Shown piece after piece: positions 1 through 6,048 of a stretch of DNA of 9,432 nt. The DNA is taken from NCBI GenBank assembly GCA_005882715.1, contig VBEI01000107.1, forward strand, positions 1 to 9,432, in the 5' to 3' direction. Position 1 is the stretch's first letter; each line of letters starts with the position of its first letter. The stretch comes from Chloroflexota bacterium (GTDB lineage Bacteria; Chloroflexota; Dehalococcoidia; SM23-28-2; RBG-16-64-32). The notes under the pieces are model-generated. The model was not told where the DNA came from and did not search any database. It was given only the letters and a program-made list of their open reading frames with translations. A program made the position numbers and the translations under genes.

Positions 1-1
1 A

Positions 2-373
2 GAATACGACCCGGACAGACTTGCTCTGGCATTTCCTCGGCTTGCTGGCTGCATCAGGCCGGTGGTCGATACGAATCAGTTAGAGGCCTGCGTCGCGGCC
101 GGGATGGTAACGGAGAGGGAGCTGGAGCGTGAGGGTGTGCTCTTCAGAACTCTCCATTCACGAGCGCTTGTGGTAAAGAAAATCCCACGAGCGCACGTCG
201 CTGGCTCGGACGCGGTGCGAATGAACCTGGCTCCGTCAACACATGAAGGTGATGAGCGAACGGCTCTGGGGCGCGGGAAGACGGATCACTTGGACATCGA
301 CAGCCAGGTTCTCCCGACCGTACGGGAAGATGCGGCCCGCGACCTCGAGTCGTGGCTCGCAAGCGGTGGCTGA
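2..373 (+). CDS. Hypothetical protein, 5' end cut by window edge
   Basis: This reading frame is open from the first bases of the window (it begins EYDPDRLALAF) to a TGA at 371-373, so the true start probably lies upstream; an internal GTG at 62 would give 103 residues. The visible 123 residues are hydrophilic, with an acidic helix-like stretch (MVTERELEREG) in the middle and an amphipathic end (REDAARDLESWLASGG). I see no signal peptide, membrane segment or catalytic motif and do not recognise a family. The alternative frame that overlaps its second half (from 243) reads like a low-complexity shadow there, so I prefer this frame up to 373. Its place upstream of the terminase genes on the same strand suggests a phage accessory gene. 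Moderate to low confidence that it is translated. Confidence 0.4.
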   Translation, partial: EYDPDRLALAFPRLAGCIRPVVDTNQLEACVAAGMVTERELEREGVLFRTLHSRALVVKKIPRAHVAGSDAVRMNLAPSTHEGDERTALGRGKTDHLDIDSQVLPTVREDAARDLESWLASGG

Positions 374-662
374 CGCCGGCGGTTCCCTCTGGTGGCCTCG
401 CCGGGCCAGTCACGGCGCTGTGGCCTTCGAGCTGACCGCATCTCAACTTCTTTCAGCGGTCATCAACGTGGAGCAGAACAAGTGGCATTGGGGCGAGCTT
501 CGTCCCGAACTCTTGCCGTGGGATGACTCTGCCATTGCACGGGCCTCCAGGTCAGCAGACGCAGATGATCCAATCGGCGAAGCGCCGCCACGGTTCTTCG
601 AAGAGGTCTACGGACTGATCGTTGAGGCCGACCGGTACCGAGTAGCATGCCCGGCGATCTAG
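366..662 (+). CDS. Small hypothetical protein (98 aa), start uncertain
   Basis: The convincing part of this frame runs from about 420 to the TAG at 660-662: it is rich in acidic and aromatic residues (NKWHWGELRPELLPWDD, then PPRFFEEVYGLIVEADRYR) and looks like a compact cytoplasmic protein. I chose GTG at 366 because it overlaps the previous stop by 8 bases, a phage-like arrangement; GTG at 420 is the other candidate. Neither has a clear Shine-Dalgarno sequence. The frame is open further upstream to an ATG at 243, but that part is Arg/Ser/Thr-rich and overlaps the preceding gene, so I treat it as noncoding in this frame. No known family recognised. It is probably cotranscribed with its neighbours. 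Confidence 0.4.
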   Translation: MADAGGSLWWPRRASHGAVAFELTASQLLSAVINVEQNKWHWGELRPELLPWDDSAIARASRSADADDPIGEAPPRFFEEVYGLIVEADRYRVACPAI

Positions 663-696
663 AACCCTGGTTCAAGATGGAAAGCGGGAGTTGATG

Positions 697-1068
697 ATGA
701 AGCGACGAAGAACGAACCACTGGGAGCAAGACAGTTGGACGAGGTGCCGCTGCCCGGACTGCCTGCCCCCAGACGAAGGGCCGCCCGGGGACCTGTATCA
801 AAAGGCGGTCCCTATCTGGCACGACACCTCGATCAATGAATTAGAGGATGACGATGAGTTCGACCGGATCGGCTATGTGAAGGCCTTCGCTGGTGGAATA
901 GAGGTGGGCGTGATCATTGCTAACTTGCGGCCGGAATGGGCCCGGGCATTCTACCTGAACCTGCGGAGCTACTACCTAACGACCCACACTCACGAGGATC
1001 TCGAGGACTGGGAAGAACACGCCAGAGAGCTCTGCGATGCCATTCCGATGGTTATGACATCGGGTTGA
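697..1068 (+). CDS. Small acidic hypothetical protein with N-terminal Cys cluster
   Basis: The product is 123 residues. Three consecutive codons (TTG 691, ATG 694, ATG 697) could start it; ATG 697 is best because GGAG at 687-690 lies 6 bases upstream. The N-terminus is basic (MKRRRTNHW) and is followed by a tight cysteine cluster (RCRCPDC) and a Pro/Gly-rich turn. The rest is strongly acidic (ELEDDDEFDR, THEDLEDWEEHARELCD). Three clustered cysteines plus nearby histidines could bind a metal, but there is no complete four-ligand zinc finger. I do not recognise the family. It is the last gene before the promoter and hairpin at 1,075-1,171, which separate it from the terminase genes. Its compact, charged composition suits a small phage or mobile-element protein; the function is unknown. 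Confidence 0.6.
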   Translation: MKRRRTNHWEQDSWTRCRCPDCLPPDEGPPGDLYQKAVPIWHDTSINELEDDDEFDRIGYVKAFAGGIEVGVIIANLRPEWARAFYLNLRSYYLTTHTHEDLEDWEEHARELCDAIPMVMTSG

Positions 1069-1074
1069 GCGCAG

Positions 1075-1104
1075 TTGCAAAGGTTCCGCAACCTATGCTA
1101 TAAT
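1075..1104 (+). promoter_or_regulatory. Sigma-70-type promoter with extended -10, ahead of the terminase genes
   Basis: TTGCAA at 1075-1080 (5 of 6 to the consensus -35) is separated by 18 bases from a perfect TATAAT at 1099-1104. A TGC at 1096-1098 directly before it gives an extended -10. Transcription should start near 1,111. The -35 hexamer and spacer also carry inverted repeats: GTTGC at 1074-1078 with GCAAC at 1088-1092, and GGTT at 1082-1085 with AACC at 1090-1093. These could be an operator. It is the best promoter match I saw in the window. Transcription from it meets the hairpin at 1126-1163 before reaching the next gene. Confidence 0.65.
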
Positions 1105-1125
1105 TAGGGCACAAATCAATAACGA

Positions 1126-1171
1126 AAGGGTACGTATCGCAGAATTCTGTGGCGCGTACCCTTAATTTTTT
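1126..1171 (+). terminator. Long hairpin plus T6 tract: intrinsic terminator or leader attenuator
   Basis: A perfect 9-bp stem pairs AAGGGTACG (1126-1134) with CGTACCCTT (1155-1163). Inside it, 1138-1142 pairs with 1147-1151 around an AATT tetraloop, using the palindrome CAGAATTCTG at 1140-1149; the short middle section holds G-T wobbles and one mismatch. Two A residues and then T6 (1166-1171) follow the stem, so termination would act on plus-strand transcripts; there is no matching T tract in the minus direction. It could end read-through from the small genes upstream. Because the promoter at 1075-1104 lies only about 20 bases before it, it could equally attenuate the terminase transcript or end a small RNA of about 60 nt. 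The terminase-gene ribosome binding site starts 4 bases after the T tract. Confidence 0.65.
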
Positions 1172-1185
1172 GTCCGAGGAAGCAC

Positions 1186-1731
1186 ATGTTAAGACAAAAA
1201 CGCAAGGCGAGCGGATTCGACCAGAACCACACGTTCTGGCCAGAGGCCCTGGGCTTGTGGCGGCAAGGCTACTCCAACACTCAGGTCGCTGCACAGGCCC
1301 AGGCCCAAGGCTATGACCTCAACGAAGACCAGGTGCGGTATGCAAGGAACCGCTACTGGACGGCCGACGAGCTCCCAGCCCGCGGGGCCAAGTGGCTACG
1401 AGAAGCGGTTCGAGAGGCTACTGAGGTTTATCCCAGTGCCTTGGAACAGCAACAGGCCCTATTCTCCGAGAACTATGAGGTGTTCATCGCTCTCAAGCAG
1501 CGGCTGCTTAGCTATCTCAATGGGGCTCCGCCAGCGGACGAGTTGGAGCTGGCCCAGATGAAGGTTCTCCTCGAGAGCTACGCCCGCCAGGGAAGGCTTC
1601 TGAACGAGACCAACGACACCATCACGGTGCTCCAGGCGAAGCTGGGACGCTTGATGCCCGAGGCCGAGCCCCAGGTTTTGGAGCACATCGCCCCAGCTAA
1701 TGTTGCCGAGGCTGAGCAATGGCAAGGTTAG
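1186..1731 (+). CDS. Probable phage terminase small subunit
   Basis: The product is 181 residues. ATG 1186 has GAGGA at 1176-1180, 5 bases upstream. Residues 17-57 look like a helix-turn-helix (WPEALGLWRQGYSNTQVAA, then a recognition-like helix ending EDQVRYARNRYW), as in the DNA-recognition domain of small terminase subunits. Residues 68-155 are helical and charged, which would fit the oligomerisation region, and the C-terminus is acidic. Small terminase subunits recognise the viral packaging site and regulate the large subunit. The assignment rests on domain order and on the gene directly preceding and overlapping terL by 13 bases; the sequence alone does not name a family. Another DNA-binding protein that accompanies TerL is the main alternative. 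Confidence 0.7.
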   Translation: MLRQKRKASGFDQNHTFWPEALGLWRQGYSNTQVAAQAQAQGYDLNEDQVRYARNRYWTADELPARGAKWLREAVREATEVYPSALEQQQALFSENYEVFIALKQRLLSYLNGAPPADELELAQMKVLLESYARQGRLLNETNDTITVLQAKLGRLMPEAEPQVLEHIAPANVAEAEQWQG

Positions 1732-3383
1732 TTACTCTCGCGCGTTCTGGAATCTTCAAGGAGACGCCTCTCGCTCCGTCGAGCTCGGCGACGCCACAGG
1801 GGGCGCCAGAGCGGCTCACCTCCGAGGAGCTGGCCGTCATCATGAGGGCGCAGGACGACTTCGTTTACTTCCTAAATGCGGTGTTCCCCTTGAGCTTCGA
1901 TGGGCAGAAGTTCTTGTGTTCGGATGGGAGCTATAGCGACTTCGCACTGGGGAGCTTCCATATCGAGGTGGCCCGGCTCATCCAAAGCGAGCTGGCGAGC
2001 GGCGGCAAGAGCCGCTTTGCCTTCATGGCCCCACGGCTGCATTTGAAGTCCACCATCCTCAACTACGCCTTCACGTTCTGGCAGCTGTTCAGGGGGTACA
2101 GGACGGGACAGCGAGACTGGCGCAGCGCCGAGGACATCGATGGGCTGGTGGTGAGCTACAAGGACGACTTGGCTACCGAGCACATTCGCAATCTGAAGCG
2201 GTTGATTGAGGCTAACCCGCTGACGCGCCTCTGGACGGACAGGAAGCCCCAGGCAGAGGCGATTATCTCCTACGACGTGAAGTTCGGCCAGGGTCATCGC
2301 TGGCTCGGCGAAGTCCGCGGTGCCGGCATCCTCGCCGCGGTACGCGGCAAGCACCCCAAGTTCGTGGTGGTAGATGACCCACTCAGCGACTTCGCGAACC
2401 CAGCCGAGGCGGCCGAGCTTGAACGCATCAACCGCGTGTTCTTCCAGGTCGTGCTTTCGCTGCCCCGACGGGGCGACCCCATCATCGTCATCGGCACGCC
2501 GCAGGCCGAAGACGACCTGCTACACAGGCTCGCCGAGAACGACTCGTTTCTCTGGCGAAGGCTGCCCGCCATCTCGGACGAGGCGACCCAGACAGTGCTC
2601 TGGCCCGAGGTCTTCTCCTATGAGGTGCTGGTGCAGAAGCGCAGGGAAATCGGCGAGAAGGCCTTCCTGGTCGAGTACATGCTCGTGCCGCTGCGCAGCC
2701 TGGATGGCTTCTTCAGCCGCGAAGAAATAGAAGCTTGCGTCGACCCCCAACTAAAGCGATGGTCTCCAGACGAGCCGTTCCCCCACCACGAAGTTGAAGG
2801 GGTCTATGCAGGCATCGATATCGGCAGGGAAGTGCACCCCACCCACATCTCGGTCCTCGCCAGATTCGAGGGGTACCTGATTCAGGTATACGAGGCGTTT
2901 CTCGACCATGTCGACTGGAACACGCAGGTCAGGCTCATCAACCAGCTGGTGGAGCATTTTGACATACGGCGGGCCTACTACGACGCGACCCAGGGCCAAC
3001 TGGAAGACCGCGGGCTGAGCAAAGTCGTCCACGGCGTTAAGTTCACTAAGCAAAAGAACGTGGCGCTCGCCCAGGGCCTGGAACGGTACGTGCGTGGCAA
3101 CCCTGACCTGGATGAGCCACGACTGATACTTCTGGGGCCTTCAACGTCCAGGCAGGTCAACTCCATCGTGCGCGTAAACCGAAAGCTAAAAGCGACGACC
3201 AGTCGCGCGGGCGACCATGGTGACGCGTTCTGGTCGAATGCCATGGCTGTCGAAGCTGCCGAGGACGGGCCCAGCATGATGTTGGTGACCGACATGGGAG
3301 CGCTCTTTAACGCACAGAACCAGCTTCGCTGGGGACGGAACCCGCTCGGCGGCCCTCCCTGGCTGCCGAAGAGTCCACTTTGA
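1719..3383 (+). CDS. terL: Phage terminase large subunit (packaging ATPase and nuclease)
   Basis: This 554-residue protein is the motor that pumps DNA into the capsid and cuts the concatemer. The N-terminal ATPase has a deviant Walker A (APRLHLKST, 104-112, Lys110), a Walker B (KFVVVDDP, 214-221, Asp219/Asp220) and a coupling motif (IIVIGTPQAEDDL, from 255). The C-terminal RNase H-like nuclease shows its three acidic positions: Asp367 in YAGIDIG, Asp422 in YYDAT and Asp502 in DHGDAFWSNAMA. Length and domain order are normal for TerL and there is no frameshift, so it appears functional. ATG 1719 lies inside the end of the preceding gene, with GAGG at 1708-1711 as ribosome binding site; the overlap suggests coupled translation. 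Unusually, no portal gene follows. The very C-terminus (WGRNPLGGPPWLP) is Gly/Pro/Trp-rich, as a portal-docking tail might be (inference). Confidence 0.95.
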   Translation: MARLVTLARSGIFKETPLAPSSSATPQGAPERLTSEELAVIMRAQDDFVYFLNAVFPLSFDGQKFLCSDGSYSDFALGSFHIEVARLIQSELASGGKSRFAFMAPRLHLKSTILNYAFTFWQLFRGYRTGQRDWRSAEDIDGLVVSYKDDLATEHIRNLKRLIEANPLTRLWTDRKPQAEAIISYDVKFGQGHRWLGEVRGAGILAAVRGKHPKFVVVDDPLSDFANPAEAAELERINRVFFQVVLSLPRRGDPIIVIGTPQAEDDLLHRLAENDSFLWRRLPAISDEATQTVLWPEVFSYEVLVQKRREIGEKAFLVEYMLVPLRSLDGFFSREEIEACVDPQLKRWSPDEPFPHHEVEGVYAGIDIGREVHPTHISVLARFEGYLIQVYEAFLDHVDWNTQVRLINQLVEHFDIRRAYYDATQGQLEDRGLSKVVHGVKFTKQKNVALAQGLERYVRGNPDLDEPRLILLGPSTSRQVNSIVRVNRKLKATTSRAGDHGDAFWSNAMAVEAAEDGPSMMLVTDMGALFNAQNQLRWGRNPLGGPPWLPKSPL

Positions 3384-3430
3384 AAGCGATGACCATCAAG
3401 CCCGCGCGATCGTAGAAAGGAAATACACCG

Positions 3431-3868
3431 ATGCCATACCCAGCACCATATCCAAGAGGGACGTGGCGACCTAACGTTCCTCACGAGTTCTACGCCATGC
3501 ACCGTGACGAGATAGTGCAGAAGCTACTCGACTTCGGCTATTCACAAGGGGCGGCCGAGAGTGAGGCGGATGCCTTCGTGGCGTATAGGGACGGGCTCAC
3601 TAGTCCGCAGCAGAAAGGAGCGTGGAATGATTCGGTTTCCGAAAAGGAACCGTCGAACCGATTCGCCGACGCGCTAGCGCGAGCTCTCGGTAGAAAAAGA
3701 GGGAGAGGAGCCGACGGGGGCGACACGGACGCGCCCAGCGCACCTACGCAGAAGGACAAGAAGGTGACCGATTCCACCACAGACAAAGGAATATTGGACC
3801 GAATTGGAGACAGGCTCGAGCGAGCTTTCGGCCGACGAGAGGGAAGTGACGCCGATGAGCACCATTGA
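3431..3868 (+). CDS. Hypothetical protein with a duplicated basic helix motif
   Basis: The product is 145 residues. ATG 3431 has AAGGA at 3417-3421, 9 bases upstream. The N-terminus is Pro/Tyr-rich (MPYPAPYPRGTW). Residues 20-55 look helical (HRDEIVQKLLDFGYSQGAAESEADAFVAY, read in two parts around Gly36). The second half holds two copies of a 20-residue motif: 76-95 (NRFADALARALGRKRG...) and 123-142 (DRIGDRLERAFGRREG...), with 10 of 20 positions identical, joined by a Lys/Asp/Thr/Pro-rich linker. There is no signal peptide or membrane segment, and I know no family with this layout. It lies 47 bases after terL on the same strand, where a portal gene is usually found, but it is far too small to be a portal. 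A phage accessory or head-associated protein is possible. It is the last phage-block gene; the host genes beyond it face the other way. Confidence 0.65.
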   Translation: MPYPAPYPRGTWRPNVPHEFYAMHRDEIVQKLLDFGYSQGAAESEADAFVAYRDGLTSPQQKGAWNDSVSEKEPSNRFADALARALGRKRGRGADGGDTDAPSAPTQKDKKVTDSTTDKGILDRIGDRLERAFGRREGSDADEHH

Positions 3869-4002
3869 CTGATATCCCATTAAGGCCGAGTCCTGCCCAT
3901 TCGGAAAAGTCGGGGGATGCGGTGGTGCTGCCGCTCAAGAACCTAATTCCCGTCACTTCGCCGCACCGATCGGCGGCTACCTGTCAGCGGTTGTGGAGGA
4001 CT
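3869..4002. other. Convergent intergenic region, junction of phage block and host genes
   Basis: These 134 bases separate the plus-strand phage block from the minus-strand glycosyltransferase. I see no tRNA fragment, no obvious attachment-site repeat and no standard terminator. A small hairpin is possible: GCCGC at 3960-3964 pairs with GCGGC at 3973-3977, and CCGATCGG at 3966-3973 is a perfect palindrome. No T tract follows on either strand. If the phage block is an insertion, its right boundary should be here or just inside the last phage gene. Confidence 0.4.
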
Positions 4003-5232
4003 TCAGGCGACGTGGGCGGTGACGGGGACGCCACGGTACTGCGACACGAGGTCGTGATAGACGTCTTCGACGCGGGCCGCGACCTCGGACCAGCGGAAGC
4101 GCTCCGCGGCTGCACGGGCCTCACGGCCGAGGCTGCGTCGAAGCGACTCGTTATTCATCAGCAATTCGAGCCTCTCGGCGAAAGGCTCTGGGCACAGCCA
4201 GGGGACAAGATAACCTGTCTGCCCGTCCTGCACGGTCTCCTTAAGGCCACCGACGCGCGAGGCTACGACCGGCACGCCACAGGCCATCGCCTCCACCGCG
4301 ACGAGCCCGAAGCTCTCGTAATACGAGGGTACGACGCAGACATCTGCCGCGTTGTAGTAGAGCGGTAGGTCGGAGTGCGGGACGGCGTCGAGGAACGTTA
4401 CCTTATCAGCGATGCTCAATTCGGTTGCGAGCGCGGAAAGCTCGCCCTTGCGCCCAAGGTCCTTGCCGTCGCCGCCGATGACAAGCACGCGAAACTCGCC
4501 GTCCAGGTGCGAGACGGCTCGCAGGAGAACATCGATCCCCTTCAGAGGCTCGATCCGGCCTACGAAGAGGACAACACGCTCTTTGATGGGCATGCCGAGA
4601 TGCCGCCGCACGCGCGCGCGGCCGAGCGGCCTGAACCGTTCGATGTCAACGCCACAAGGCACTACACTGACGCGCTGGGCGGGCACGCCGTAGAAGCTCA
4701 GAAGCATCTCTTTCTCGCCCTGGCTCGCGCAAATAACGCGATCAACGTCGCGAGCGATGAGGCGCTCTCCGTCTATGCGGTACTCGGGCTCGCGCTCGTC
4801 GAGGTGATGGCGGTTCTTCACCTCACCCAGCGTATGGAACATGATTACATGCGGCACCCTCCACGCAGTCTTCAGCGCCTGGCCCACCCAGCCAGAGAGC
4901 CAGTAGTGGCTGTGGACGAGGTCGTACGACCGGCCTTCACCTCTCTGGAAAGCCAGAACTCCGTCCCTGAACACAGGGAGGAAGCGGCGGAGGGAATCTT
5001 TGGCTGCGCCGAGCGGGCCTGCCTTAATCTGAATCACGCGGGTGCGCTCGTCGATGACTGTGATCTCCGGCGTGCCCGGGTCGGTGCGCCGGGTGAAAAT
5101 ATCCATCGTATGGGCGCGGCGGCCCATCTCGTGGCTAAGCTGGCTAATGTAGACGTTCATGCCGCCGCTGTCACGGGTGCCGGGGCGGGAGAGGGGCGAA
5201 GTGTGGACGGAGACAACCGCTATGTTGCACAT
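4003..5232 (-). CDS. GT4-family glycosyltransferase, MshA-like
   Basis: The 409-residue product is a retaining GT-B glycosyltransferase that transfers a sugar from a nucleotide donor in the cytoplasm. The N-terminal acceptor domain has PGTRDSGGMNVY (17-28), typical of MshA and sucrose-phosphate synthase relatives, and HSHYWLSG (107-114). The C-terminal donor domain has VGRIEPLKGID (224-234, Arg226 and Lys231) and ESFGLVAVEAMACGVPVVAS (306-325) with the E-x7-E pair Glu306/Glu314. All core motifs are intact and the length is normal. ATG 5232 is well supported as the upstream limit, because an in-frame TGA lies two codons before it; there is no strong ribosome binding site. Known MshA joins GlcNAc to inositol phosphate for mycothiol synthesis. 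Whether this host makes mycothiol is unknown, so I leave the symbol blank; a glycolipid or sucrose-type role is the alternative. Confidence 0.87.
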   Translation of the reverse strand: MCNIAVVSVHTSPLSRPGTRDSGGMNVYISQLSHEMGRRAHTMDIFTRRTDPGTPEITVIDERTRVIQIKAGPLGAAKDSLRRFLPVFRDGVLAFQRGEGRSYDLVHSHYWLSGWVGQALKTAWRVPHVIMFHTLGEVKNRHHLDEREPEYRIDGERLIARDVDRVICASQGEKEMLLSFYGVPAQRVSVVPCGVDIERFRPLGRARVRRHLGMPIKERVVLFVGRIEPLKGIDVLLRAVSHLDGEFRVLVIGGDGKDLGRKGELSALATELSIADKVTFLDAVPHSDLPLYYNAADVCVVPSYYESFGLVAVEAMACGVPVVASRVGGLKETVQDGQTGYLVPWLCPEPFAERLELLMNNESLRRSLGREARAAAERFRWSEVAARVEDVYHDLVSQYRGVPVTAHVA

Positions 5233-5405
5233 GCGTCAGACAATGATAATACGATAGTCAAGGAGGTGCCGATCATTCCCACGCGCGGCGAGTTGCGCCT
5301 TCCTCTCGAAAAGAAGGCGGGAACGCCCCATAGCGTCCACTCGAGGCTGCTCCACCCGCTTAGGGGCAGGCGCCCAATACTCCGCCCGCGGCACTCACAG
5401 CTCAT
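5220..5405 (-). CDS. Possible small coupled ORF (61 aa) between folE and the glycosyltransferase gene
   Basis: The ATG at 5405-5403 overlaps the folE stop as ATGA, with AGGGGAA immediately upstream, and the frame ends 13 bases inside the glycosyltransferase gene. This architecture is what a coupled operon gene would show. The predicted peptide starts MSCECRGRS, is Arg/Gly/Trp-rich in the middle, and has a modest hydrophobic stretch near the end (VGMIGTSLTIVLSL). I recognise no family and the composition is not persuasive. It may only be a chance open frame in the 169-base gap, where translation would merely link the two neighbours. Apart from this frame I see only a TATTAT at 5251-5246 (minus strand), without a convincing -35 partner. 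Confidence 0.25.
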   Translation of the reverse strand: MSCECRGRSIGRLPLSGWSSLEWTLWGVPAFFSRGRRNSPRVGMIGTSLTIVLSLSDACAT

Positions 5406-6001
5406 TTCCCCTGCACCAGTGACATGAACTCGGCCCGGGTGACGCCACGACGCCGAAATCCGCCGCGGATGGCTGAAGTGATCATTACGGTGCCGGGTTT
5501 CTGGGCGCCCCGCATCGTCAAGCAGAGGTGCTCAGCCTCGATCACCACCGCGACGCCGTCCGGGGAAAGTCCCTCCATCAGCGTGTCTGCGATTTGGCTG
5601 GTCAATCGCTCCTGCATCTGGGGGCGGCGAGCGAGGATATCGACAGCACGGGCGATCTTGCTGACGCCGACGATACGCCCTTCGGGCACGTAACCGACGT
5701 GGGCCTGGCCGTGGAAGGGCAGGAAGTGATGCTCGCAAAGGCTGTAGAAAGGGATGTTCTTGAGGACAACCATCTCTTTGTGGGATTCCTCAAACCCGGT
5801 TGCGAGAACCGTAAGGGGGTCCTCGAACAGCCCCGAGAACAGCTCGGCGTACATCTCGGCGATGCGCTCAGGCGTCTGCAACAGACCTTCACGGCCCGGA
5901 TCTTCTCCGATAGCGTCGATGATCTCGCGCGCGGCGGCGACGATACGCTCATGGTCGATCCGCAATTCGGCGGACAGATTTCCGGCAGTTGGGGCACTCA
6001 T
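5402..6001 (-). CDS. folE: GTP cyclohydrolase I
   Basis: The 199-residue enzyme converts GTP to 7,8-dihydroneopterin triphosphate, the first step of tetrahydrofolate and pterin synthesis; the family forms a cytoplasmic homodecamer with one zinc per active site. The signature SLCEHHFLPFHG is at 87-98 and the second, EAEHLCLTMRG, at 155-165. Zinc ligands are Cys89, His92 and Cys160; His91 and His158 match the catalytic histidines of the family. GREGLLQTPERIAEMYAELF (36-55) is the typical N-terminal conserved stretch. Length and motifs are normal, so this is the zinc-dependent type IA enzyme. The start at ATG 6001 gives a usual short N-terminal extension, although no strong ribosome binding site is seen. 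It lies 47 bases after thrC on the same strand and may have its own promoter there. Confidence 0.97.
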   Translation of the reverse strand: MSAPTAGNLSAELRIDHERIVAAAREIIDAIGEDPGREGLLQTPERIAEMYAELFSGLFEDPLTVLATGFEESHKEMVVLKNIPFYSLCEHHFLPFHGQAHVGYVPEGRIVGVSKIARAVDILARRPQMQERLTSQIADTLMEGLSPDGVAVVIEAEHLCLTMRGAQKPGTVMITSAIRGGFRRRGVTRAEFMSLVQGK

Positions 6002-6028
6002 ATCGAATGTGAGGCGATGCGAGACCTT

Positions 6029-6037
6029 ATTCTAGCA
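6029..6037 (-). promoter_or_regulatory. Possible extended -10 element for folE
   Basis: On the minus strand, TGCTAGAAT (6037-6029) matches an extended -10 (TGn plus 5 of 6 of TATAAT). It lies in the thrC-folE gap and would start transcription near 6,022, about 20 bases before the folE ATG. No -35 hexamer is recognisable at the usual distance, which falls in the end of thrC. It could let folE be expressed apart from the threonine genes. Confidence 0.3.
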
Positions 6038-6048
6038 GTACCACGGCG

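Noticed and set aside
243..420. Upstream extension of the 366-662 gene to ATG 243
   Set aside because: It overlaps the preceding frame by 131 bases and its translation here is Arg/Ser/Thr-rich and unlike the later part of the protein.
3389..3415. Short frame ATG ACC ATC ... TAG after terL
   Set aside because: It encodes only 8 residues, lacks a ribosome binding site, and is best seen as noncoding spacer.
3869..4002. A tRNA gene or attachment site at the phage-host junction
   Set aside because: No cloverleaf arms or T-loop consensus is visible on either strand. No direct repeat partner can be seen because the left end of the element is outside the window.
5246..5262. TTGACT (5262-5257) and TATTAT (5251-5246) on the minus strand as a promoter for the glycosyltransferase
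   Set aside because: The two hexamers are only 5 bases apart, so they cannot serve as a -35/-10 pair, and neither has a good partner at normal spacing.
4375..5427. A 350-codon open frame on the plus strand opposite the glycosyltransferase
   Set aside because: It is antisense to a gene with intact GT4 motifs. Its translation is low-complexity (repeated Ala/Arg/Asp/His) with no domain, as expected for the opposite strand of a GC-rich gene.
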